Below, piece after piece: positions 1 through 12,200 of a stretch of 64,000 nucleotides of DNA (its first letter is position 1; every line of letters starts with the position of its first letter). A model generated the notes under the pieces. That model made no database searches. It was not told the origin of the DNA and worked only from the letters and a program-made list of their open reading frames with translations. The stretch is from Beroe forskalii. Taxonomy: Eukaryota; Ctenophora; Nuda; Beroida; Beroidae. The stretch spans positions 1,046,890 through 1,110,889 of the forward strand of contig WFMF01000014.1 of assembly GCA_011033025.1 (NCBI GenBank), in the 5' to 3' direction. The position numbers were made by a program, and so were the translations under genes.

Positions 1-707
1 TCTTTTTGAAGGAATCTCTAATTACTGGTAAATGTTTTGTGTTTGGTATGTGTTTTGTGCTAGGTATGTGTTTTGTGCTAGGTATATGTGAAAACTAGTC
101 CTTGCTCCATTATCATTTCATGGGAATTGGGATTCAATTTTTTATCTGCCTAGTAGTTCCCCCAACACATGATGTTTAACCTATTCTTTTTGAAGGGATG
201 TACTAATTCACAGGTAAATGTTTCGTGTTAGGTATGTGTGAAACTGATCCTATCCTAAGAAGAGAATTAAAGGACATTTGGAGGGGTAAGCTTCTATGTG
301 CTTATCAATGTTCAGATCTTATTCCATATATCAATTAGAATTATATTCCAATAGATGTCTAAAAGACATTTTTCTTTATGATTTGAATCATAACTTTGAT
401 AAGTTGTTGATGACATTCAGATTGGTATTTAATATTCATGGCAAGTGATTTGTCATAACGAGTGATGAATAATTATCTGGAAAAATTTGATAATGGTTTC
501 GGTTCAAGCTTTTTGGACTATTTGATTGAAATTCTGGATTTTTAGAAGTTAGATATAGTTTTTCAGGAAAGTTTTAATGAAGCAAGTAGATTAAGAAGGT
601 AATAAAAATCCATGCTGAGAACTAACCATTCACCATTTCTTAGTTTTCAAATTTTTAGTAGAAGGCAGTTTGCAGTAAAAAACATTTGCTCGAAATCTCA
701 AAGGTCA
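1..707. other. Intergenic stretch, no gene recognised
   Basis: AT-rich sequence with no convincing coding potential. A short motif around GGTATGTGTTTTGTGCTA recurs within the first 100 bases and again near 220, so a degenerate short tandem repeat is present. No splice-linked open frames were found. Confidence 0.5.
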
Positions 708-722
708 AAGGGTCACAAGAGT

Positions 723-2067
723 GGCACATTCCCACTAGTGCAAACCGCCGATTCGGCGCCGATCAGCGCCGAATCGGCGCCTATAGGCGCCTATAGGCGC
801 CTATAAGTTTTTTCGGCGCCGATTCGGCGCCTATAGGCGGTACCGCTTTTAGGCGCCTATAGGCGCCTATAATTGACATTTTCCAATTTTTCGGCGGTCA
901 TCGGCGCCTATAGGCGCCGATAAGCGCCGATAAGCGCCTATACACCGCCTATCGGCGCCGTCGGCGCTTTTCGACCGCTTATCGGCGCCTTAGTTTTCAA
1001 CCGCCTATAGGCGCCTATAGGCGCCGATACTGTTTCTTCGTCCCCGGCGATGTCCTAAGTATTTTGCCTTCTACCAATCTGTGTTCTTCCACCTTTTTTC
1101 GGCGCCTATAGGCGCCTATAGGCGCCGATGAATTAAAACAGTCCTAAATTGGCGTGCGCTTTCGTCAGGTTAGGGTTTGGGGTTAGGGTTTGGGTTAGGG
1201 TTTGGGTTAGGGTTTGGGTTAGGGTTTGGGTTAGGGTTTGGGTTAGGGTTTGGGTTTGTTTGGGTTAGGGTTTGGGTTAGGGTTTGGGTTAGGTTTGGGT
1301 TAGGGTTTGGGTTAGGGTTTTGGGTTAGGGTTTGGGGTTTGGGTTAGGGTTTGGGTTAGGGTTTTGGTTAGGGTTTGGGTTAGGGTTTGGGTTAGGGGTT
1401 TGGTTAGGTTTGGGTTAGGGTTTGGGTTGGGGTGACCCCAACCCTAAACCCTAACCCCAACCCTAACCCTAACCCTAACCCAACCCTAACCCTAACAAAC
1501 CCAAGCCTAGCCCTAATCCTGACCCAAATGTGGAAGACATACCGTGCAAACTGCAATGATGTTGCGGGCCAATTTAGGACTACTTTAATTCATCGGCGCC
1601 TATAGGCGCCTATAGGCGCCTATAGGCGCCTATAAGCGCCTACAGAATTTAGGCCAATGAATGTAGGTCATTGACTCGGAGCTCAGCTTATAAAACTCAT
1701 CCTCGCTCCTTCAGGACTGTCTTAATTCATCGAAAAAAAGAGGAAGAATATCGGCGCCTATAGGCGCCGATACGTAAGATGAAAACAGCATCGGCGCCTA
1801 TAGGCGCCTATAGGCGGTTGAAAACATAGGCGCCGATAAGCGGTCGAAAAGCGCCGACGGCGCCGATAGGCGGTGCATAGGCGCTTATCGGCCGCCGAAA
1901 AATTGGAAAATGTCAATTATAGGCGCCTATAGGCGCCTAAAAGCGGTACCGCCTATAGGCGCCGAATCGGCGCCGAAAAAAACTTATAGGCGCCTATAGG
2001 CGCCTATAGGCGCCGATTCGGCGCTGATCGGCGCCGAATCGGCGGTTCGCACTAGTGGGAATGTGCC
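723..2067. mobile_element. Nested non-autonomous inverted-repeat element with 8-bp TSD
   Basis: The ends are exact inverted repeats: GGCACATTCCCACTAGTG at the left and its complement at the right. They are flanked by the direct 8-bp duplication ACAAGAGT (715-722 and 2068-2075). The arms (roughly 723-1140 and 1585-2067) are mutually inverted and packed with GGCGCC, CTATAG and GCGCCGAT words. The centre holds telomere-like repeats. There is no ORF. An 8-bp duplication is known for hAT and for Merlin-type elements; the GG start fits Merlin somewhat better, but the superfamily cannot be settled without a transposase. Confidence 0.8.
1167..1512. repeat. Telomere-like TTAGGG/TTTGGG array with inverted tail
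   Basis: About 270 bp alternate GGGTTA and GGGTTT on this strand. The array then flips abruptly near 1436 to CCCTAA-type repeats up to about 1512. It sits at the centre of the inverted-repeat element, so it is interstitial and not a chromosome end. The two orientations could pair as a hairpin. Confidence 0.85.
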
Positions 2068-2075
2068 ACAAGAGT

Positions 2076-2830
2076 TATGAATCTTGTCCAATGAATCCAT
2101 TGGATACATCATGTCCAATGGACATGTCTATTGAACATCTAATAGACATCCATTGAACATGATGTACATTGGCAAAAATATGTCCAGTGGTGTTCAATGG
2201 ATCCATTGGATCCATTTTTGATGTTCAGTCCAGGTCATTTTCAATGGATCCATCTTAGTGTATCCAATGGACAAAATCACCAAACATGGTTTGGTAGATG
2301 GACATCAGACTGTTTTTTTTAATGGATCCATTGTGTCCAATGAGTCCAATGGACCCATTGTGTCCATTGAACACCATTAGATCCATTGTGTCCATTGAAC
2401 ACCAGTGGACACGTCCATTGGACCCATTACACATTGTGTCCATTGGATACATTATTTCTATTGGATCCATGATACATTATTTCCAATGGATCCATTGGAC
2501 ATTGTGTCAAATGGATCCATTTCGTCCATTGGATCCATTTCGTCCATTGGATCCATTGGGCATGCTATTTATGATGATGATATAACTTCAAAACATAAAA
2601 TATATTAGGAAAACAAAAATACCAGTCTGATGTTCATATACCAAACCATGTTTGGTGATTGTGTCCATTGGATTTGTTGAACATGTCCATTGAACATTTC
2701 CATTGAAATAAAAAATGTATCCAATGGATCCATTGGATCCATTGAACATCACTTGACATTTTTACCCATGTACATCATGTCAAATGGATGTCCATTGGTT
2801 GTCCATTGGACATGATGGATCGATTGGACA
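2076..2830. repeat. Strand-symmetric CCATTGGA/TCCAATGG array
   Basis: Irregular tandem words such as GGATCCATTGGACA and TGTCCAATGG occur in both orientations throughout. The long open frames on both strands here (Met-Asp-Pro and His-Trp-Ile rich) are by-products of this repeat. It is the body of the outer palindromic element. Confidence 0.8.
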
Positions 2831-3257
2831 AGATTATAAACTCTTGTGACCCTTTTACCTCATTAGTTTCCTATCTCCAAAAATCTTTGAAGAGCCTTGC
2901 TATTGGACACTTTTGAGCAGGAGGGTCTCAAGATTGAAATTCTGCAGTGGTGACCAAATGGCACCTAAAAATATTCAGGAACACCATTTTAGGTCTAATC
3001 TTACTTTCATAAAACTATGGGTGGGGTTTTTGTCCAAAATCTGCATCCCCTCAAATAGAAAATGTCCACAATGATGGGGTATATATTATGTTTAATGCTT
3101 TAATGAACAGCCACATACAAATTCTAGAAATTGATCCAAACTTGCCAATCAGCTCACATTTCAATTTGTCTAGATAACTTGTTGTCAACCATTGCAAAAC
3201 ATTCAATATAGTTGACATGAATCAACAGCTTTTTGTGGATCCTGAAATAATTATTCC

Positions 3258-6200
3258 TTACTGATTTATCACCTCACACATTTATTAACTTAAACCTCTT
3301 AACTTATTAAATTTTTCAGGTCTGCCTATCAATTACAAGACATGCTCCAAGATACTTAAACGTGATTCAGTTTTCTGTGACTATTTCAATGCATTCCTTT
3401 CATTACCAGTAAGTAAATATAAATATCAAAATTCTTAAGAAAACTTCTTGCTTTCTTGTTATTATTAAATTTGAAATTGAGGAACTGCTGACCTTGAACG
3501 TAGAATGATCATAAAGTTTTTTATAAAGAATTAAAAGCTGCTTCTTATTTTGTCACAAATTAGACGGAGATCAGAATTTATCAAAAAATAGGTACTCATA
3601 ACTTCATAAGACTTTAATGACTAATAAATATCGCCCCTCTACAGCCAGTTTACAATTGTCTTGAGGCTATATTGCAACTGTATGGCACTGTATTATAGAA
3701 TTTATTGTGCAAGTATTTTACCAGGTTGCCCATGCTCAAAAAGCATATGTGAGGCAATTTACTATGCTCATATGCCAATAGCTTTATATGTACTGATCAT
3801 TGCTTTACCTTCATCTGACTTGTCTTAGAATTTGAATTAATTAATTGAGGGCATCATTAGTAGATGTGAATAGGTATACTGTAATTCAAACTTACGATGA
3901 AACTCTCACAATTTGCCACTATGGTTTCACACTCAAATAAACTGTAAACATTCTGCAGGCATTTGCCCGTCCTTTGTTCTATGAGAGAAAGACAGAGCGT
4001 CTATTGGAAGTGTATCGAGATTGTAAGGTGCCTGTCATCGGAATAACAATCCAAGCTCCTGTCCCAGAGAAACATGTTCAGGTTTTGCTGCTCACCTGGC
4101 TTCTTAAACACCGGCTACCACTCTTCATTAGGTAGTTAATGCATGGTTGGTTGTGGACTGGATTATGCATGACACGAGCAAGCCATGCATAATGATTTTT
4201 GAACAGCATCTTATGACTCATTCGCATTACTTTCTCTTGTTACTCTGTTAGATTATTGACTTTGCATGATATTTTGGATTTCTTATAGCCTCAAAGCGAT
4301 TGCCAATTAATGAATTTTTGATTTATAACTATTACTACCATGTGTCCCAAAAAAGTTTAGAAAAGTAGAGCTGCATTACTTTTGTTGTGAAAGTTTGAGA
4401 TGTCTTGGGTAAGGATGATACAGTTTAGCTAAAAAACTGTTTTTGGCCATATTTCTGCATCTGAAGCTCAAAAATGAATGTCAACTTCAGTTTCATAATG
4501 CTCTGAAGTCTAAAAATGCCTAAAATTGTGAAATTTTCATGAAAAAACGCGCCGCAATAATGGATTATAAACAATCTGTAAATAATTTGTAAACAAACAT
4601 CATTTACCTATGTCGGCATTTTGGAATGTGGGTTGTGACCTTGCATAGGTCACTTTTTGCATTACAGAAAGACCCATATAATAATCTCAGAGGCCTTTTG
4701 AGCAAACTGGAGGTGTGCCCAGATGTGCTCCAGGTGTCTTGTGCCCGATATGTGCCCGAGGTGTACCCCAGGCGTACCCAGGTTGTACCCCAGGTGTGCA
4801 TCGGTAGATTACCGAGTTACCACTTTTTTAATCATTGAGCAACATCACCTCAAATATTGGTGAATGTCTGAGCTCGGCCATTTTCGAGGTGGAAACTTCA
4901 AATTTTTGCGCAAAATTGTATCGTACATACTTATGATGTTCCAAAATTTCGTCTAGAAACTCCAATCTCATTATCTCAACAAAAGTTATGATATTATGAA
5001 GCTCTACTTTTGTAAGTTTTGGGAAATCTGGCATATAATGAATTATCATGGTTTGCCTTTTTTCCCATTGAAAAACCTTTCGGTGAATTTTGACTCCAGT
5101 AGCAAGATAGAACTATCACTTTACTTCGATCAGGACGAGTCTGTTTGAGGAGTACAAGCTGTGCAGACAGCTGCTCAGGGTGAGTGGAGCAGTGCCAGAC
5201 AAGGATGACAGTGAAGAGGAGCTGACAGAGAGTGAAGATGAGGAGCCCAGTGAGGAAGAAATTCCTGTCAAGGTATGATGGGCAAGTTGCCAGGAATTTG
5301 TTTTGTGAATCGATTTCATACAACAAAGGGTTCAGAAAGTATTTGATTGTCTATTATTTGATTCAAACATCTTTTTAATGTGGTACAGTATGAATCATAA
5401 TCATTATTTAAGTCTTCCCATCATTGACTCTAGATCCCTTTTCCCAGGAGCGCCATGTTCTGGACATATCAGGTTTCGATCGATCCTCTCAAATGAGCAG
5501 TGTTGAAGGTCTCTCTTCCCCCCTGGTTGAGATGCCTCCTTCTCCAAGTCGGAGCTTGGTGCCCGATGCCCTGAATCAGGCATCTCTGCCACCCCCCCAC
5601 CCATCGGATCCAGACAGGTATAAAAGTAGGATTACAAGGAGTTATTCCAATGCCTGCATACTAAAACACAGTAATTACTGTTCTTGTTTTCTTGTGGTGT
5701 CAGCAGCTCACATATATTGTGTTTAACGTACTGCAGCTTTTCCGACACATAACACTTAGGTTGGCGGAAGGTCTGTTCCTAAACCAGATGTTTACATGGC
5801 TGGGTAAAGTTAAAGCTGAATATGCTAATAAAGGAATGATAGACAATTTTATGCAAATTTGAAGATTGCATCATTCTTCAATCCTTGTTTTCTGATTATC
5901 TTCTGATATTTGCTGCTGCATTTCATGCCTCAGTCACTTGCATTTTTCAAGATAAAGAATTTAATTCATTAAAACACATGCTACCTAATAATTTAATTAG
6001 TTCCATTAACTGCCTGCATTGTTGCTGAGTAGTTATAAGGGTAGGTATGCTATGAAATGTATATTATGACAAATTTTATTGTGTTATCAGAAAAAACGGA
6101 AATTATTTGAGGTATGAAATTATGCCCACAATTGCTTGCCACTTTTGCCAGGCACCAGTCTAATGCAGGTCTTGTGCCAAGACTTTTAACATTGCAGGTT

Positions 6201-6297
6201 AAATTTCATTGATTACCGTTTGAAATTTTAGTGAGTCAGTGAAATGTAACAGGTTTCGAAATATACATTGTACCTATAATACATGACTTATACACAT
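3258..6297. repeat. Tandem segmental duplication, copy 1
   Basis: Nearly the whole 3.0-kb segment recurs at 6361-9391 in the same order and orientation, at high identity, with many 1-3 base indels, often in homopolymers. It contains exons 1-4 of the RGS22-like gene and an intronic CCCCAGGTGTAC-type minisatellite (about 4708-4800). Exons are more intact here than in copy 2. Confidence 0.85.
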
Positions 6298-9200
6298 GAA
6301 AAATTTTTTAAAGTATTGTTTATAATTTTTATTGTTTTCCCTTCAGTTGACATGTAATGGTGACCTTACTGGTTATGCCTCACACATTTATTAACAAACC
6401 TCTTAACATTAAATTTTTTCAGGTCTTGCCTATCAATTGCAGACATGCTCAAGATATAAACGTAATTCAGTTTTCTGACTATTTCAATGCATTCTTTCAT
6501 TACCAGTAAGTAAATATAAATATCAAAAATTCTTAAGAAACTTCTTGCTTTCTTGTTATTATTAAATTTGAAATTGAGCTGCTGACCTTGAACGTAGAAT
6601 GATGTAAAAGTTTTTTATAAAATTAAAAGCTGCTTCTTATTTTGTCACAAATTAGACGGAGATCAGAATTTATCAAAAAATAGGTACTCATAACTTCATA
6701 AGACTTTTAATGACTAATAAATATCGCCCTCACAGCCAGTTTACAATTGTCTTGGAGGCTATATTGCAAACTGTATGGCACTGTATTATAGAATTTATTG
6801 TGCAAGTATTTTACCAGGTTGCCTTATGCTCAAAAAGCATATGAGGCAATTTACTATGCTCATATGCCAATAGCTTTATATGTACTGATCATTGCTTTTT
6901 ACCTTCATCTGACTTGTCTTAGAATTTGAATTAATTAATTGAGGGCATCATTAGTAGATGTGAATAGGTATACCATAATTCAAACTACGATGAAACTCTC
7001 ACAATTTGCCACTATGGTTTACACTCAAATAAACTGTAAACATTCTGCATTTGCCCGTCCTTTTGTTCTATGAGAAAGACAGAGTGTCTATTGAAGTGTA
7101 TCAGATTGTAAGGTGCCTGTCATCGGAATAACAATCAAGCTCCTGTCCCAGAGAAACATGTTCAGGTTTTGCTGCTCACCTGGCTTCTTAAACACCAGCT
7201 ACCACTCTTCATTAGGTAGTTAATGCATGGTTGGTTGTGGACTGGATTATGCATGACACGAGCAAGCCATGCATAATGATTTTTGAACAGCATCTTATGA
7301 CTCATTCGCATTACTTTCTCTTGTTACTCTGTTAGATTATTGACTTTGCATGATATTTTGGATTTCTTATAGCCTCAAAGCGATTGCCAATTAATGAATT
7401 TTTGATTTATAACTATTACTACCATGTGTCCCAAAAAAGTTTAGAAAAGTAGAGAGCTGCATTACTTTTTGTTGTGAAAGTTTGAGATGTCTTGGGTAGC
7501 GGGATGATACAGTTTAGCTAAAAAACTGTTTTAGCCATATTTCTGCATCTGAAGCTCAAAATGAATGTCAACTTCAGTTTCATAATGCTCTAGTCTAAAA
7601 ATGCCTAAAATTGTGAAATTTTCATGAAAAAACGCATGCAATAATGGATTATAAACAATCTGTAAATAATTTGTAAAAACATCATTTACCTATGTCGGCA
7701 TTTTGGAATGTGGGTTGTGACCTTGCATAGTCACTTTTTGCATTGCTAGAAAAGACCCATATAATAATCTCAAGAGGCCTTTTTGAGCAAACTGGAGGTG
7801 TGCCCAGATGTGCTCCAGGGTGTCTTTGTGCCCCGATATGTGCCCTGAGGTGTACCCCAGGGCGTACCCAGGTTGTACCCCAGTGCATCGGTAGATTACC
7901 GAGTTACCACTTTTTTTTAATCATTGAGCAACATCACCTCAAATATTGGTGAATGTCTGAGCTCGGCCATTTTCGAGGTGGAAACTTCAAATTTTTGCGC
8001 AAAAATTGTATCAGTACATACTTATGATGTTCCAAAATTTCGTCTAGAAACTCCAATCTCATTATCTCAACAAAAATTTTGATATTATGAAGCTCTACTT
8101 TTTGTAAAGTTTGGAAATCTGGCATATAATGAATTATCATGGTTTGCCTTTTTTCCCATTTCGAAAACCTTTCGGTGAATTTTGACTCCAGTAGCAAGAT
8201 AGAACTATCACTTTACTTCGACTAGAGGACGAGTCTGTTCAGGGAGTACAAGCTGTGCAGACAGCTGCTCAGAGTGAGGTGGAGCAGTGCCAGACAAGGA
8301 TGACAGAGCTGACAGAGAGTGAAGATGAGGAGCCCAGTGAGAAGAAATTCCTGTCAAGGTATGATGGGCAAGTTACCAGGAATTTGTTTTGTGAATCGAT
8401 TTCATACAACAAAGGGTTCAGAAAGTATTTGATTGTCTATTATTTGATTCAAACATCTTTTTTAATGTGGTACAGTATGAATCATAATCATTATTTAAGT
8501 CTTCCCATCATTGACTCTAGATCCCTTTCCCAGGAGCGCCATGTTCTGGACATATCAGGTTTCGATCGATCCTCTCAAATGAGCAGTGTTGAAGGTCTCT
8601 CTTCCCCCCTGGTTGAGATGCCTCCTTCTCCAAGCCGGAGCTTGGTGCCTGGATGCCCTGAATCAGGCATCTCTGCCACCCCCCACTCCATCGATCCAGA
8701 CAGGTATAAAAGTAGGATTACAAGGAGTTATTCCAATGCCTGCATACTAAAACACAGTAATTACTGTTCTTGTTTTCTTGTGGTGTCAGCAGCTCACATA
8801 TATTGTGTTTAACGTACTCTGCAGCTTTTCCTGACACATAACACTTAGGTTGGCGGAAGGTCTGTTCCTAAAACCAGATGTTTACATGGCTGGGTAAAGT
8901 TAAAGCTGAATATGCTAATAAAGGAATGATAGACAATTTTTATGCAAATTTGAAGATTGCATCATTCTTCTAATCCTTGTTTTCTGATTATCTTCTGATA
9001 TTTGCTGCTGCATTTCATGCCTCAGTCACTTGCATTTTTCAAGATAAAGAATTTAATTCATTAAAACACATGCTACCTAATAATTTAATTAGTTCCATTA
9101 ACTGCCTGCATTGTTGCTGAGTAGTTATAAGGGTAGGTATGCTATGTGATGTATATTATGACAATTTTATTGTGTTATCAGAAAAAACGGAAATTATTTG

Positions 9201-12200
9201 AGGTATGAAATTATGCCCACAATTGCTTGCCACTTTTGCCAGGCACCAGTCTAATGCAGGTCTTGTGCCAAGACTTTTAACATTGCAGGTTAAATTTCAT
9301 TGATTACCGTTTTGAAATTTTAGTGAGTCAGTGAAAATGTAACAGGTTTCGAAATATACATTGTACCTATAATACATGACTTATACACATCGATTTGAAA
9401 TATTGTATAAATGTATTGTTTCCACTTCACACATTGATTACCTTCTGTAATCCCCGTATCAAGTAGAACTTCTGTGCTGATCATGACTTAATTCTTTGAT
9501 TGTAAATTAACGTCATTATTCATTGCATGGCTATATTCAAGTCACATTCACAGCAAGCCTACACCATCTCTTCATTTGACGCATTTTTCGCGTCAATCCC
9601 CTGTATGCACATGCATATTCCACGAGAAGTTACCGCCATTATCAGTAGCAGACATAACATGACGGTGGCATTTGAACTCCTCCACAAAACGTAACCCTAC
9701 ACCCGCTCCTCTCTAATTCAATCGAACCTTTTCTGAGACTTCATGTTTTGATATGTGTTGCTATGCTGCTTGGAGCTCAAATCCAGCTCCATCACTAAAG
9801 CAGCTGTTAATGTTTGTGTGTTATGCATGGAATGAGATGGTTCACACATCACATAATATAATGTTAATGTGCTCTACTAAGTGAAGTACAGTCATTCCTG
9901 TGACACGGTTGTCATGGTTACATCATTTCAGAGACCTTATCGCGCTCTCCAGTACTACGCTTTTTGGGGGAGCTGGATCTACTGACATCGACCAAACAGG
10001 TTTTATATGTCAAGGTACGCTATACAGGTAGATTCTTAGATTACACGCGGTATAGAGACACACCCTGCTAAGATACAGCAACTCACAACTGAAGTGCACG
10101 AAATTATTGGATGATTATGAATGATTATTATTTAACTATATTTGAGGCATAGAGTGACTCTGCTCAGTAACTTAAAGTCAGCCGTACAACCTTCACCTCT
10201 TTCCAGGTTCCAACACAGCGAACACAGTTACTGAGTCCCTCCAAGGCTCGGGCATGTTGACTGACTCTGTGAGGCTCCCTGAGATCAGCACTGGACCTAT
10301 CACCGCTCAAACCCACACTTCTGAAGGGGCAGTGAGCTCCTCTAACCGACCAAAGGAAGGTGGGGAGGAGGGAGGGAGGAGTAAGGAGGGGTCTCCCGGC
10401 GTACCTGCAGAGGGGAAGGAAGGGGAGGAGGCCATGAAAGTACAGGTCAGTTGAACTGCAAAATTATAGTCATTTCATGAGGAATAGTGAATCAATTTCA
10501 GTGTGCCTGCAATATCTTCAGTGATATGCCCAACCGAGAAATCGGCAGTGCTGATGTCGTCAAAATCGTTGTGCAACGTTTTAAGTTGATGATGAAACGC
10601 GTATTGTTTGAGTGCCAGGCGCGGCTCTGAATTCTTTGTCTCCTGGAGATCTTACATGATATTATCGTCTAAGAATGCTCACCAAAAGTATCCATTCGGA
10701 CATTGTTTGGACTATTCACCAATATCATTCGCAGTGTCCACGAACCCATCTGACAACACGTAACCCACCCAGGCTGACAATGAGGAGGAAGAAGATGACG
10801 CCTTCACAGCCTCCCTGGGCGGAGCAGACACTGCCGCCAGACTGTCTGCTACTACCGGGGCACAGCAAACCACCATCCTGCCGGACATATTCTCCTCCTC
10901 AATCACTGACATGTTACCAGACTCACAGAGCGACATAGCCACGCCCCATGTCTGGCAGAAGCTCTACAACAAGAGGTGGGTGTGTTGGAGGGTGGCAAGA
11001 GGGTGCTGAGTCCATGGGAGTCCATGGATGCAAAAATATTGATAGAACTGAATTTTGAATGTATCATTATTCTATTATCTGAGTGAGCTTATAGTGGTAT
11101 TGAGACTGTTCTGTCTTCTATTGACGACCACCTGAGCTTATTTCAATCCCTGATGTAATATATTCTTATCAAATGACAATGTCAACATGTAATATGCCTT
11201 TAAAAGCTCCTCAAAACCTACGTATTCTACAGTCTACACTTTATTCTTCTGAGCCACTTTTTCTGTGTTGTGTATACTTCAAACACGTCACTAATGCGTT
11301 CAAAATCAGATTCAAGTTTCATCAAATAGTTTGATGTTGTCAATTTAATTCGCTTTAGTCCGTCTATTTTCCGCATTTTCTCTTTTTATCCCTATTCCGC
11401 CACTTTTTGCCTGGTGTGTGCCTCAGGGTGCCACTATGTTGCCTAATTTGAAATTTCGTATATCATTTACGGTAATTTCCTCCGTTTGAAAGTTCTATAT
11501 TAGTATAATATGTTGGAATATGGCTCTTAAATGATTCCATGGTGGTCACAAATATAAGTATTAAATAGTCAGAGCTTATATCTAAAATATTAAGCTTCCA
11601 AATAGATTTTCAGATGATTGTTCAGTGTTCAAAATTTCGAATTCTTTCAAGTAGACTTAATAAGAAGCAATTTTAAAATCATTGCAACATTGTTGACTTG
11701 TTTTCTTCTCCCAGGAACAAGGTTATAATCCCCCCTGACAGCTGCTCCCCCACCCCTACTCCACATGACCTGCCTTTTAACGATGACTTCCCTGAGCTGC
11801 CCCTCTCAAAACACGAGAAGAAAGTGCTCCTGGGTTCCGTGGCCGGGATGGATGGGTTCAGGGAGTTCCTGTCTAGAACCGCTGGGGAACACCTGCTCAA
11901 CCTTTGGCTGGATATTTCACAGGTAGTGCATAAGAGGTGTTGTAAAATTCTAATAATTTCCCTGCCTCACTTTGGCATGCCTTTTTGTTCCTATCTCCAT
12001 GCTGTAGGTACGTAGGTATGATAATAGATTATTCCACAATGTCCACTGTACACTGTACACTGTACAGTATACTGACCTGTGCACTCTGTAGAGTGTATAA
12101 GACTGTAAAGTGTATATAATACTGCGTCACACTTTGGAGTGTACATTGTATAACTCAGCAGAGTGTTACTGCGGTCAAATATGACGATTTTCAAATGTCA

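Larger units (their letters stand above)
708..2855. mobile_element. Outer palindrome-rich element, interrupted by a nested insertion
   Basis: The left end (about 708-722, continuing at 2068-2095) reads GGGTCACAAGAGTTATGAAT and then CTTGTCCAAT. The right end (about 2825-2855) is its near inverted complement, ending in CTCTTGTGACCC. Together they form terminal inverted repeats of about 30 bp. The left terminal repeat is split by the element at 723-2067. The body (2076-2830) is made of short strand-symmetric words. No coding capacity and no clear target duplication were seen for this outer unit. Confidence 0.6.

Noticed and set aside
1167..1512. A chromosome end (telomere)
   Set aside because: The repeats sit inside an element with defined ends and a target duplication, and flip orientation; sequence continues on both sides.
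2255..2608. Open frames on both strands rich in Met-Asp-Pro and His-Trp-Ile
   Set aside because: They are products of the strand-symmetric CCATTGGA array; no domain, and the same words are open on the opposite strand.
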